From a virus, in the IMG/VR virus record IMGVR_UViG_3300020159_002162, positions 1 to 36,841 of that record: a stretch of 36,841 nucleotides of DNA. The stretch is one strand, 5' to 3'. This document shows, piece by piece, positions 1-7,504 of this stretch. Both the position numbers and the translations under genes were made by a program. The notes under the pieces were generated by a model. That model worked only from the letters and a program-made list of their open reading frames with translations. It was not told the DNA's origin and did not search any database. The stretch's first letter is position 1. The number at the start of each line of letters is the position of its first letter.

Positions 1-279
1 AATAGAAAGCGGTAGAGCAAGTCCTTGACTCAATGTTCCTTTTAGCCGAATTGTTTTAATACGCAACGGCTTATTTGCTTCTTTACGCAAATGGTCATTC
101 CAACTTGCTATTGGCAACACAGAGTCAATTTCAAAAAACACACAGAGGTCATTGACTTTGAATTCCGTCTTCAATGCTACACATTGCCATCCAAGAATTT
201 TTACACAAACAATCTTGTCCGCACCTTCAATGGGTAGGATTTCCGTTATTTTCTGTATAGAAGCGAGTTTACGGTCCAT
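1..279 (-). CDS. RNA ligase, DraRnl/Rnl5 (DRB0094) family, N-terminal part only
   Basis: This partial gene runs off the left edge; 93 codons are visible from an ATG at 279. The product begins MDRKLASIQKI and continues with PIEGADKI, LGWQCVALK, EFKVNDLCVFFEIDSVLP, RIKTIRLKG and SQGLALPL. This is the N-terminal OB-fold module that precedes the nucleotidyltransferase domain in RNA ligases of the Deinococcus DRB0094 type. The catalytic lysine motif KxDG would lie outside the window. Family enzymes seal 3'-OH/5'-phosphate RNA ends in nicked duplexes. A strong promoter (TTGACA, 16 bp, TATAGT) ends 8 nt before the ATG, so the mRNA would be nearly leaderless. The kinase at 6113-6562 and the 2H protein at 1439-1834 suggest a shared role in RNA repair. 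Confidence 0.85.
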   Translation of the reverse strand, partial: MDRKLASIQKITEILPIEGADKIVCVKILGWQCVALKTEFKVNDLCVFFEIDSVLPIASWNDHLRKEANKPLRIKTIRLKGTLSQGLALPLSI

Positions 280-287
280 AATAGATC

Positions 288-315
288 ACTATACATTATT
301 ATGGACCGATGTCAA
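288..315 (-). promoter_or_regulatory. Promoter of the RNA ligase gene
   Basis: On the minus strand TTGACA (315-310) is followed by a 16-bp spacer and TATAGT (293-288). The ATG at 279 is 8 nt further on, so transcription would start within about 2 nt of the start codon. It is one of the best members of the promoter family in this window. Confidence 0.75.
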
Positions 316-324
316 CTACTTTTA

Positions 325-1143
325 TTAACCGTTCCAACCTTTTGGTGGAGTGCAATAATTTCCAAACGCTTGTGGCATTCCTACCTGCTTCTTTGGTTTT
401 ACCTCCACTCCCATTTCAACAAGAGCGTCCTTGCTAGCATAATACATTGTCATTTCACAAACCATTACTCCCTTATCAAAACTTACTCTTTTAACTTTGT
501 CTTCTTGCTTCTGTCCCCACCCAGTTCCAGTATCAAAGTTAGTTGACCTTAATACATTTAATGTTGATAGATTGCGGATAGGAGCACTACTATTCACATA
601 ACAATTATATGATGTTGGTACAGATGCGGCTGACCAAGAGTCACAAGTTGCGTTGATTAAATTTGGGTTTGTATTGCTTGTGTATGTGACGGGTTGAACA
701 GTATATGGAACGGTTGTATATGTTGCAGATGATATATATGGCAATGTAACAACATTGACTAATTCTTTTTCACGAAAAGCTCTTACTCCAATCACACCAC
801 AGTTTTGTGCATCTCCCTTTACATTTTGAACATAGCTCTTGCCTTTGCCTGTAAACACAAATGCAGCAGAGTCATTGTCGCTAATTCTATATCCTTTGAT
901 TTCAATAGTATCATATGCATCAATGATATATCCTGTGTCTGTTTCGGCGGCGTTTTTTCCGCTCACTACATCCAATCCATCGACAGATACAACAACCATT
1001 GTTCGGTTGCCAGTATTGTTCTTCAATTTTATGGTATAGTTCGTACCATCCCTTGCTTCGATAAAACTCATTCCTTGATGAGTATATTCCTTTACACTAC
1101 GTCCATTTACATGGACGGTCATTTCAATGCCGTTGTTTTGCAT
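325..1143 (-). CDS. Conserved phage protein of unknown function (272 aa)
   Basis: The product has a recognisable N-terminal region of about 130 residues: VNGRSVKEYTHQG, FIEARDGTNY, VVVSVDGLDVVSGK, ETDTGYIIDAYDTIEIKGYR and GVIGVRAFREKE. I know this pattern from hypothetical proteins of phages and some bacteria, but it has no assigned function that I can name. The region is predicted mostly beta, with no transmembrane segment or signal peptide. The C-terminal half is Ser/Thr/Asn-rich with a few cysteines (CDSW, NCYV) and ends near a YCTPPKGWNG motif. The ATG at 1143 has a Shine-Dalgarno-like AGAAAGG 8-9 nt upstream (1152-1158), unlike most genes here. A structural or accessory virion role is possible but not shown. 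Confidence 0.85.
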   Translation of the reverse strand: MQNNGIEMTVHVNGRSVKEYTHQGMSFIEARDGTNYTIKLKNNTGNRTMVVVSVDGLDVVSGKNAAETDTGYIIDAYDTIEIKGYRISDNDSAAFVFTGKGKSYVQNVKGDAQNCGVIGVRAFREKELVNVVTLPYISSATYTTVPYTVQPVTYTSNTNPNLINATCDSWSAASVPTSYNCYVNSSAPIRNLSTLNVLRSTNFDTGTGWGQKQEDKVKRVSFDKGVMVCEMTMYYASKDALVEMGVEVKPKKQVGMPQAFGNYCTPPKGWNG

Positions 1144-1220
1144 ATATCAAACCTTTCTTATTTAGTTGTCTAGCCCACACCATGCGGGACTTCAACAAAT
1201 AACTATGATTTAAAATATGT

Positions 1221-1439
1221 TTATAACCACTCTTTCACTTCTTTATCGTTTTTATATCCACCAACTTTTGCGGCTGCTTTGATTTTTTTGAGTTCATCAC
1301 CCTTATATTCTTCTGCCATAACATTGCTAGGATGCATGTCATATACCTTACCGGCATCAGTTAGATAATACTTCTTTTCACCAACTTCGAGGCGCACTAC
1401 CTTGTTGTCTGTGAAGAACACAGCGTCTGTAATTTTCAT
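1221..1439 (-). CDS. Small hypothetical protein (72 aa)
   Basis: I do not recognise this protein. It is charged and Lys-rich, with an N-terminal beta-like segment (VVRLEVGEKKYYLTDAGKVYD) and a helical, Lys/Glu-rich C-terminus ending KEVKEWL. Its ATG (1439-1437) overlaps the TAA of the preceding 131-aa gene by one base in a TAATG junction, which implies translational coupling and supports the gene being real. About 77 bases separate it from the next gene; they hold a weak short hairpin (CCCGCA/TGTGGG) with no T tract, so I do not call a terminator there. Confidence 0.7.
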   Translation of the reverse strand: MKITDAVFFTDNKVVRLEVGEKKYYLTDAGKVYDMHPSNVMAEEYKGDELKKIKAAAKVGGYKNDKEVKEWL

Positions 1440-1834
1440 TAGACTTCTTTTACTTCTCCACTCAACTTGATAGGAGTCTCAAGAGCTTTCCACTCCTTTA
1501 TATCGTTACTCATTACTGGCTTGCCACCATTCTCGATATTAACAGCCATAGTAACGTGTGGAATTTTATTTTTACTTTCAAATCCAGTTACACGAACCGC
1601 AACTGCCATTGGACTAGTTCCTACATGAGTAGCTTCAAGCTTTTGCTTTGTTCCCAAATACTGCTTCAAGTAATTTGGCAACTCGCCCATGTTTATTGTC
1701 ATGTGGTGATTATACATCTTCCATCCACTGTCTCTTACTAGCAATGAAAGTTTCACGCCGTTAACTTTAACATCTTCTACCAATTTTTCCAACTTCAATT
1801 GTGAAGCTTCATCCAATACAATTGCCGAGTACAT
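1439..1834 (-). CDS. Probable 2H phosphoesterase (131 aa)
   Basis: Two His-x-Thr motifs stand about 50 residues apart, each in a hydrophobic beta-strand context: HMT at residues 44-46 (NHHMTINMG) and HVT at 93-95 (IPHVTMAVN). This is the signature of the 2H phosphoesterase superfamily, which includes the cyclic phosphodiesterase domain of fungal tRNA ligase and the RNA ligase/CPDase LigT/ThpR. Members usually open 2',3'-cyclic phosphates on RNA ends. The length is short but workable for a single 2H domain. The ATG at 1834 lies 3 nt after the clamp-loader stop. In T4 this slot downstream of gene 44 holds gp62, but nothing here resembles gp62. The family call rests on motif recognition; the substrate is inference. 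Confidence 0.6.
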   Translation of the reverse strand: MYSAIVLDEASQLKLEKLVEDVKVNGVKLSLLVRDSGWKMYNHHMTINMGELPNYLKQYLGTKQKLEATHVGTSPMAVAVRVTGFESKNKIPHVTMAVNIENGGKPVMSNDIKEWKALETPIKLSGEVKEV

Positions 1835-1837
1835 ATG

Positions 1838-2791
1838 TTATTTGATTGATTTTAAGATCTTGATTATTGTGGACATGAAGCAAATCTCCTTGTCCACCAC
1901 AGAAGCGTCCTGAAATTGTCCGTCTGCAAGTATAACTATAACTTCCGCAGTCTTATTCGGGGCATAATCATCCACTTTTTCAAACAATACTGTGTAGAAG
2001 TCTGCAAAGTTTCTGATATTATTGTCGGCAAGAAGTTGACGGATTGCTGTGAATGCTTCATGCGTGTCGTCGATCTTGAGCATTTCAATGATCTTTGCTT
2101 TTACATCACCCTCAAGAATATCTTCTTTGGCCAACTTTAATTCACCATGTACAACATTTCGTTGAGCGGTATTAATCACGGCGCGAATATCTGGATAATG
2201 AGTGTTGACAAGAAGCACTACACCATCCTTGTCAAATGATACATTTTCATTTTTCAGAATGTTCACAAGATTGGCGGCGACATCCTTTTTACTCGGAGGC
2301 ATGACTCCGAAGGATTGACACCGAGAATGAATAGGCTCAATGATTCGCTCGTGAAAATTACAGGTAAGAATGAATCTGGTATGCTCGCTGAATGTTTCCA
2401 TCATGTTTCTTAATCCAGCTTGAGCAGCGGGAGTAAAGTAATCAGCTTCATCGAGAATGATGACCTTGAGAGGATTGAATCCGATGTTACATGCAAAGTT
2501 CTTGATCTTAACTCGGATGGTTTCAATACCATTCTCATCAGATGCATTGATATATAACACATCGCATTTGATGCTACTTGTAATCAGCTTGGCAAGTGTG
2601 GTCTTACCTGTTCCTGCGCTGCCATACAAAAGCAGATGCGGAATGTCATTGGTTTCGATATACTGTGCCACCTTATTCTTGAGAGTGTCGTTGCCAACAT
2701 AATCTTCCAGTTTGCTTGGACGATATTTTTCTGCCCAAATAGTATGATGACGAACTTCTTGTTCGGGTTGTTCTTCAATTAGAAAGCTCAT
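1838..2791 (-). CDS. 44: Clamp loader ATPase subunit, gp44-like
   Basis: This AAA+ protein of 317 aa (T4 gp44 is 319) has the RFC-small-subunit layout. It starts IWAEKYRPSKLEDYVGN, then Walker A GSAGTGKTT (57-65), Walker B LDEAD (113-117) and the SRC arginine-finger motif (156-158). It would form the ATP-driven complex that opens the sliding clamp and places it at primer-template junctions. It lies 7 nt downstream of the clamp gene and in the same operon as polymerase B, as in T4. The start has no good Shine-Dalgarno; an A-rich AATAAAAACACC precedes the ATG. No gp62 partner is visible next to it, so either gp62 lies elsewhere, has diverged, or the loader is built from one subunit type. Confidence 0.95.
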   Translation of the reverse strand: MSFLIEEQPEQEVRHHTIWAEKYRPSKLEDYVGNDTLKNKVAQYIETNDIPHLLLYGSAGTGKTTLAKLITSSIKCDVLYINASDENGIETIRVKIKNFACNIGFNPLKVIILDEADYFTPAAQAGLRNMMETFSEHTRFILTCNFHERIIEPIHSRCQSFGVMPPSKKDVAANLVNILKNENVSFDKDGVVLLVNTHYPDIRAVINTAQRNVVHGELKLAKEDILEGDVKAKIIEMLKIDDTHEAFTAIRQLLADNNIRNFADFYTVLFEKVDDYAPNKTAEVIVILADGQFQDASVVDKEICFMSTIIKILKSIK

Positions 2792-2798
2792 GGTGTTT

Positions 2799-3527
2799 TT
2801 ATTTGTTGATCTTGACCAAATAATAATTGGCCTCGTATTCAGGTGTTTTGAAATTTACAGACGCAAGTCCGTTGGAATTAACCTTGAGAACAGAACCAGC
2901 CGATCCACGATTCTTGAGTAGAATTTCCTTGAAGTAATTGGCGTTGAAACTAATTGAATTGGATGGCTTGTCTTTTCCATCAACAGGCTTGATTTCCATT
3001 CTCACACGATTTGTGTTTGTATCTCCATCTCCAATCACCAATTCAACCTTATCTCCTTTCTTGTTCATACCAAGTGTGAACGCAGTTACATCAGGAAGAG
3101 CATTCTTAGCCCTTACAAATCGCTCAATGAAATCCTCCGTCAGTTCAATTTCAAGGTCAAAATTACCATCGCTCTTTACCGTAGGAACCTTGGGAATAAC
3201 AGAACTGTCTGCAAGAATAACAAGCGACTCTGTATTGTTGTCTGATACAGAAAGACTGACTGCTCTATCGTCGTCCATTTTATTTACGGAGACTTGTATC
3301 TCTTCGTCCAAAATACCAAGCATCTTTTTGAACTGTTGAGTATCGTGAATACAATATTCACCCTTTTCGATTTCAAGTCCATTGAATTTTACATTACCCG
3401 CCATTGTACGATCATCAGCGATGATTCCAGTTTTTAGATGTTTACCATCAGACTCAAGCTTGACACGTTCAACAGTACCATTGAGGTTGTATAGTTCAAT
3501 GAACTTTAACAGATTTGTTTTATTCAT
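2799..3527 (-). CDS. 45: DNA polymerase sliding clamp, gp45-like
   Basis: The 242-aa protein matches the T4-type processivity clamp in overall pattern: an N-terminal LLKFIELYNLNGTV, an alternating beta-rich body, the central segment TEDFIERFVRAKNALPDVTAF, and a C-terminal ISFNANYFKEILLKN followed by ANYYLVKINK. T4 gp45 is 228 aa. It would form a trimeric ring that tethers polymerase to DNA and, in T4, also activates late transcription. It lies between polymerase B and the clamp loader gp44; T4 has 45-44-62-regA-43, so the order here differs in having the polymerase first. A promoter candidate with TTGACA (3565-3560) lies just upstream of the ATG at 3527. Confidence 0.93.
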   Translation of the reverse strand: MNKTNLLKFIELYNLNGTVERVKLESDGKHLKTGIIADDRTMAGNVKFNGLEIEKGEYCIHDTQQFKKMLGILDEEIQVSVNKMDDDRAVSLSVSDNNTESLVILADSSVIPKVPTVKSDGNFDLEIELTEDFIERFVRAKNALPDVTAFTLGMNKKGDKVELVIGDGDTNTNRVRMEIKPVDGKDKPSNSISFNANYFKEILLKNRGSAGSVLKVNSNGLASVNFKTPEYEANYYLVKINK

Positions 3528-3536
3528 ATGCTTATA

Positions 3537-3565
3537 ATATTGGCAGAAAAGTATAGACCTGTCAA
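3537..3565 (-). promoter_or_regulatory. Candidate promoter of the sliding clamp gene
   Basis: TTGACA (3565-3560), a 17-bp spacer and CAATAT (3542-3537) preceded by an extended TGC. The ATG is 9 nt after the -10, the same near-leaderless geometry as several other genes here. The -10 is weak; a better TATTAT lies too far from the -35 (20 bp). Confidence 0.45.
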
Positions 3566-3566
3566 A

Positions 3567-6077
3567 TCAGAAACTAAAGAACTCATCAATCGCGGCAGCA
3601 TTTTCACTATACATTTGCCATCTCATTGCTGTATAGAAATCTGCAATTTTCTTTTCCAACTCCGCATCCCAGATACGATTGCGGTCAATATTGTTGTTGA
3701 TGAAATTCATAATCTCTTTTGGATCCTTACCATCATCCTTGAATGCCATACCGTCGAGTCCATATGAATTGCTCTTAAGATATACCCACTTGATTTTACC
3801 ACCATGCATAATAGGCTCTGTCTCGGATAGATTATGCTTCTTGAGCATATCATTGTATGCAAGCGCAGCTTTGCATTGTGCGGTTGATCCGTCAATAAAC
3901 TGAAATAATTCTCGGCTATTCGGATTAAAGTTGGTATGTGCTTCTGTGTTACTTATGAATTTTACTGAAGTATTCTTGGCGATATCTTCGATAGCAAACT
4001 CATTCATTTTGCTCTTGAATTCAACAATCTTCTTGTTTACTTGTTCATTTGGCACTCCCTTTAGAATATCAGTTAAGATGCCTTTCATGAAATCTCTGAA
4101 CTTCTTTGGATAGCTTGAGCGAACAACATCAAGACCTTTGATTTCAATATCATTGATGTCCTTGTTCAGTTCCATGTTGTATACTTTCAACATAGCATAT
4201 CTCTTCTTTACTACCCAAAATGCAGACTGTGCCACAACATCCGATGCAATCTTGATTCTATTGTCGGTGGAGTTGAAAAACTTCACCATCATTATCTTAT
4301 AGAAGTTGTTGAGATCTTCGGATACTTCACCAATGGTCTTGATGGCAAATGGCTTTATATCTGTTATTTTCTCATAAATGGCAAGCGAATTAATATCAAG
4401 ATACAATGAATCCGTGTCGATATACACGACATAGTCTTTGTCTCTTGTATTACAACGCTTGTTGAATTTATTATTTACAAATCTGGCGCTGGTCTTAATG
4501 ATTTCTTGACCAGTCAATGTGACGGCGGAGGCATTATCCAAATCATAGAATCTAAAGATTGGCAGACCGAGCACACCGTATAGAGAGTTAAGAAGAATCT
4601 TTTGTACTTGTTGACGGCGCTTCCAAAATGCATATCCAACTTTATCTCCTACCTTGTCGGCATCTCGCATCTTACCTTGAAATTCTTTACGTTCGGTAAA
4701 CCATTTCTTAAGAATGTCGGGTACACAGCCCAGTTTCTTTTGGTCATATACAACACCATTCGCGCTTACTGCCAAATTATTATCTACGATGAACTGAGAG
4801 AAATCTTCGTAGGTATACACTTCATTGTCAAAATGAATCTTTTCGTCAGACTTCTTGACAAGGTTCTCTGGTTCCCAGTTTTTGATTACACCAAGCTTTG
4901 TCTCGGGACTGATATTAAGAGACATAATCACACTTGGATACAGCGAGTTGATGTCGGCAGAACAAATCCAATCGTATCTGCCGGGAATTGGATCTTTTAC
5001 ATATGCGCCTTCAAACCCAACATCATCGTCCAAGTCATCATCCCTATCCGCATCTTGTTCTGGAGCTTTCTTATTTGGTGCAACAAGCTTCTTTCTACGC
5101 AGATATGTTAGCAACGCTCCTTCAAGAATCTTGGATGATACACTGAACTCTTCATATCCCGTGTGACAAACATGACAAATACTCTGTGCAAGTTCAATAA
5201 ATTGCAACAGGTCGTTCATCTTCTTGACAAGAATAACGTCATGCAAGTTGTATTCGATGAACTTGTTGATGTCTGTCTTCTTAAGATTGTCCAACGATCC
5301 TTCAAACTCAACCTTACCAATCTTTAGTTCTTCCTTGGCAACAGTATCCAATCGATAGTTGGGAAGACTCTTGCCGCTGTATTTCTTGTAAAGAAGAAGA
5401 TAGTCGAGACAGTTAACACCGGCAATTGTCATCTTGTTCTTGTATTTGTTCCAATAGCAAATACCAATTGAACTAAGCTTATTGGCAGTTTCTTCACCAA
5501 CAACTTTTACAAGACGAGCATGTAAGTATGGAAAGTCAAAACCATCAATGTTCCATCCTGTGCAGATAGTGGGCTTGATCTGGTCCCACTTGGTCAAGAA
5601 TGCATTGAGCAAATCTTCTTCTGCAAGATATGCTGTGATAATTTGGTCATTCTTTGTTTCATCCTTTACTGCACCATCTTCATCAAGAACAAAGCAATGA
5701 TACACATTCTTTGCGCCGTCATATAGTGCAATAGCCGTTATCTTCTGCTTTGGATCTTGAACGTTTGGATATCCGCCAGTGCTATCCACTTCAATGTCAA
5801 GCACGGCGAGTCTATGATTTTTGGATACATCATCGCTGTCGGAATATGCATCAATCAATACTTTTGTATCCCAAGGAACATCCGCTTCAAATAGCTTTGG
5901 GTCGCGTGGATTAAACTTTTCTATGCGCTCAAGCTTGTCTCCATAAATGGAAGTATATTTTCCATCCCTTGATTTCTTGTATGCATGTGGGCGATACTTG
6001 AAAGAAGTGTAGCCGTGTTCATCGTCCCATAGATGAACGGCGCTGGTCTTTTTGTCCGTATAGATAGCTTGATACAC
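3567..6077 (-). CDS. 43: Family B replicative DNA polymerase, gp43-like
   Basis: The protein has 836 aa (T4 gp43 is 898) and a complete set of family B motifs. Exonuclease: Exo I DIE (94-96), Exo II NIDGFD (176-181), Exo III YNLHD (276-280). Polymerase: motif A DINSLYPS (375-382), motif B KILLNSLYG (493-501), motif C DTDS (554-557). Both proofreading and synthesis should be active. An acidic stretch at about 339-352 (PEQDADRDDDLDDDV) sits between the exonuclease and palm domains. The start is a GTG at 6077, preceded at 6 nt by a -10-like TAATCT. It is the first gene of a transcript that continues into the clamp and clamp loader. It is the main replicase; a second, family A polymerase is encoded at 31431-32798. 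Confidence 0.97.
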   Translation of the reverse strand: MYQAIYTDKKTSAVHLWDDEHGYTSFKYRPHAYKKSRDGKYTSIYGDKLERIEKFNPRDPKLFEADVPWDTKVLIDAYSDSDDVSKNHRLAVLDIEVDSTGGYPNVQDPKQKITAIALYDGAKNVYHCFVLDEDGAVKDETKNDQIITAYLAEEDLLNAFLTKWDQIKPTICTGWNIDGFDFPYLHARLVKVVGEETANKLSSIGICYWNKYKNKMTIAGVNCLDYLLLYKKYSGKSLPNYRLDTVAKEELKIGKVEFEGSLDNLKKTDINKFIEYNLHDVILVKKMNDLLQFIELAQSICHVCHTGYEEFSVSSKILEGALLTYLRRKKLVAPNKKAPEQDADRDDDLDDDVGFEGAYVKDPIPGRYDWICSADINSLYPSVIMSLNISPETKLGVIKNWEPENLVKKSDEKIHFDNEVYTYEDFSQFIVDNNLAVSANGVVYDQKKLGCVPDILKKWFTERKEFQGKMRDADKVGDKVGYAFWKRRQQVQKILLNSLYGVLGLPIFRFYDLDNASAVTLTGQEIIKTSARFVNNKFNKRCNTRDKDYVVYIDTDSLYLDINSLAIYEKITDIKPFAIKTIGEVSEDLNNFYKIMMVKFFNSTDNRIKIASDVVAQSAFWVVKKRYAMLKVYNMELNKDINDIEIKGLDVVRSSYPKKFRDFMKGILTDILKGVPNEQVNKKIVEFKSKMNEFAIEDIAKNTSVKFISNTEAHTNFNPNSRELFQFIDGSTAQCKAALAYNDMLKKHNLSETEPIMHGGKIKWVYLKSNSYGLDGMAFKDDGKDPKEIMNFINNNIDRNRIWDAELEKKIADFYTAMRWQMYSENAAAIDEFFSF

Positions 6078-6083
6078 GTAAAC

Positions 6084-6111
6084 AGATTAGCACAACCAAC
6101 ACAGTTGTCAA
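6084..6111 (-). promoter_or_regulatory. Promoter of the family B DNA polymerase gene
   Basis: TTGACA (6111-6106), 16 bp, then TAATCT (6089-6084) with an extended TGC directly before it. The GTG start is only 6 nt further, which predicts a leaderless or almost leaderless mRNA. Confidence 0.6.
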
Positions 6112-6112
6112 C

Positions 6113-6562
6113 TCATATCACAGTGACGCCGTCAAATCCTTCAATCCTTGTGGGAGAATATAATTTGTTTGCTTGCTTGTCTATTACCCATTCTGGCACT
6201 TTTCTTGCACGCTTACTATTCTGTGATTTGCAAATACTTATGGGAGTATCAATGAAATATGCACGAACTTCGGCATTATTTGCTTTGCCGATTTCGATCC
6301 AATCTTTACGATCTCTTATGGTAAGACTTGTAGCATCAATTATTGTGTTCTTACCTTGTGCCAAATAATCATTTACACGCTTGCGTGCAATTTCAAAAAC
6401 TTTTGCATTCTGGCTTTGATCCTCGGAGTTTCCAGTAAGTTCTTCTCTAATAGCATCAGTTTCAACAAGTTGTGCGTTTAGTGATGTCTTTAATCCATTT
6501 GCATATGTGCTCTTTCCGGATCCACTTATACCAATCATAACTGCTAATATAGGCTTGTTCAT
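6113..6562 (-). CDS. P-loop 5'-polynucleotide kinase-like protein (kinase domain only)
   Basis: The N-terminus LAVMIGISGSGKSTYANGL carries a Walker A motif (residues 11-19). It is followed by ETDAIREEL (substrate-site acid near D36), DATSLTIRDRKDW, and NSKRARKVPEWVID, which match the Arg-lid region and core of the T4 PseT (Pnkp) kinase domain. The protein is 149 aa, so it has the kinase half and lacks the 3'-phosphatase half of T4 Pnkp. It would phosphorylate 5'-OH ends of RNA or DNA. I place the start at the ATG at 6562 rather than a TTG at 6574. The reading frame closes 35 nt before the polymerase gene. A TTGACA element lies upstream. It may feed the RNA ligase at 1-279. Confidence 0.78.
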   Translation of the reverse strand: MNKPILAVMIGISGSGKSTYANGLKTSLNAQLVETDAIREELTGNSEDQSQNAKVFEIARKRVNDYLAQGKNTIIDATSLTIRDRKDWIEIGKANNAEVRAYFIDTPISICKSQNSKRARKVPEWVIDKQANKLYSPTRIEGFDGVTVI

Positions 6563-6571
6563 ATCTTGTAA

Positions 6572-6599
6572 CAATTATTTGATTTTTGAAATTTGTCAA
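6572..6599 (-). promoter_or_regulatory. Candidate promoter of the kinase gene
   Basis: A perfect TTGACA (6599-6594) is followed after 16 bp by TAATTG (6577-6572), then 9 nt to the ATG at 6562. The -35 and spacing fit the promoter family of this genome, but the -10 is poor. Confidence 0.4.
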
Positions 6600-6602
6600 G
6601 TC

Positions 6603-6794
6603 TTATGGAAAAGATTCAACTCCGTTTGCTTTATTGATCGCAAATCCTGCATAAATTGTAGGCGTTGGTGTTGGCGTTGACGTTACCGTTGGTGCTGGCG
6701 TTGATGTTGGTGCTGGTGTTGACGTTGGTGCTGGCGTTGGTGTTGGCGTTGACGTTACCGTCGGTGCTGGCGTTGATGTTGGTGCTGGTGTTTA
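6603..6794 (-). other. In-frame continuation of the Pro/Thr-repeat gene beyond a premature TAA
   Basis: The TAA at 6794-6792 lies where the repeat pattern predicts TCA (Ser), one base different. After it the same frame stays open for 62 codons, first as more Thr-Pro/Ala-Pro/Thr-Val repeats and then as a unique end [18 protein letters not shown], and stops at a TAA at 6605-6603. The unique C-terminus in the same frame suggests the full gene is 6603-7445 (280 codons before the stop) and that the internal TAA is a recent mutation, a population variant or a sequencing error. Confidence 0.7.
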
Positions 6795-7146
6795 CGTTGG
6801 TGCTGGCGTTGACGTTGGCGCTGGCGTAGGTGTTGACGTTGGTGCTGGCGTTGCCGTTGGTGCTGGCGTTGATGTTGGTGCTGGCGTAGGTGTTGACGTT
6901 GGCGTAGGTGCTGGGGTTGATGTTGGCGCTGGTGTAGGTGTTGACGTTGGCGTAGGTGCTAGTGTCGGCGTTGGCGTTCTAGTCGGTCTCGGTGTGTTGG
7001 TAGGAGTTGACGTTGGTGTATTTGTTGGGGTTGGACTTGGTGTAGAAGTTGGTGTAGGGCTGGGTGTAGGAGTAAGTGTTGCGGTTGGTGTTGGTGTAGG
7101 AGTAAGTGTTAATGTAGGGGTTGGTGTTGGGGTTGGTGTAGTCGGA
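6657..7146 (-). repeat. Low-complexity Pro-Thr/Pro-Ala/Ser coding repeat
   Basis: About 490 bases of short-period repeat, reading GTTGGTGTTGGTGCTGGCGTT-like units on the plus strand and coding Thr-Pro-Thr-Pro, Ala-Pro-Thr-Ser-Thr-Pro and Thr-Val on the minus strand. The left half has longer, nearly identical units (about 24-60 bases) and the right half is a simpler TP repeat. Such tracts expand and contract easily by slippage and are also prone to assembly error. Confidence 0.9.
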
Positions 7147-7445
7147 ACAAATGGAGTTTTGGTCGCCAATAACACCCAACCATATAAATTTCCAATATTT
7201 GTAGTTTTTAGATACAAGAATGAACCAGTCTCTACTGTTTGAACTCTTATATCCTCCAATGTTACAGCAAAACTTGATATACCCAACGAATTGATATATA
7301 CCTGCTCCCAGTTCGTTGAATTAGAACCGCTGTAATTTATCTTGTAAAAACTTCCAGTTTTATAGAATAGCGCAGCTTTGGGTGCATCAATTACACCATT
7401 TGGGTTTCCTTTTGAATCTAAACTGGCTTTGAGTATAATGTCCAT
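6792..7445 (-). CDS. Pro/Thr-repeat protein, probable virion or cell-surface-binding protein
   Basis: The N-terminal globular part (about residues 1-97) starts [20 protein letters not shown], has [12 protein letters not shown], and ends in [15 protein letters not shown]. It is followed by more than 115 residues of PT/PA/ST repeats. This layout, a small beta-rich head plus an extended Pro-rich stalk, is common in phage fibres or decoration proteins; I cannot assign a family. No signal peptide is visible. The ATG at 7445 is preceded at 5 nt by TATAGT (7456-7451), the -10 seen in other promoters here, but without a matching TTGACA. The frame is cut at 6792 by a TAA within the repeat and continues in frame to 6603. 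It lies next to the glycosylation operon, so it could be a substrate for O-glycosylation, which is speculation. Confidence 0.7.
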   Translation of the reverse strand: MDIILKASLDSKGNPNGVIDAPKAALFYKTGSFYKINYSGSNSTNWEQVYINSLGISSFAVTLEDIRVQTVETGSFLYLKTTNIGNLYGWVLLATKTPFVPTTPTPTPTPTLTLTPTPTPTATLTPTPSPTPTSTPSPTPTNTPTSTPTNTPRPTRTPTPTLAPTPTSTPTPAPTSTPAPTPTSTPTPAPTSTPAPTATPAPTSTPTPAPTSTPAPT

Positions 7446-7450
7446 GTATC

Positions 7451-7456
7451 ACTATA
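7451..7456 (-). promoter_or_regulatory. -10-like TATAGT element of the Pro/Thr-repeat gene
   Basis: TATAGTGATAC runs directly into the ATG at 7445, very like the TATAGTGATCTATT-ATG of the RNA ligase gene. The position for a -35 16 bp upstream reads ATACGG, so only the -10 supports a promoter. Confidence 0.4.
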
Positions 7457-7504
7457 AGTATATAATAAATTACCGTATTTACCGTTGAGAATTAGATTTA
7501 TGTC

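Noticed and set aside
1144-1220. Short hairpin CCCGCA/TGTGGG as a terminator
   Set aside because: The stem is six pairs including a G-T, with a 3-nt loop and no T tract.
1439-1834. Naming the 131-aa protein gp62 from its position
   Set aside because: No gp62-like sequence is visible, and the two HxT motifs fit a 2H phosphoesterase better.
6994-7242. Valine/glycine-rich plus-strand frame
   Set aside because: It is the reverse of the Pro/Thr repeat and has no independent coding signs.
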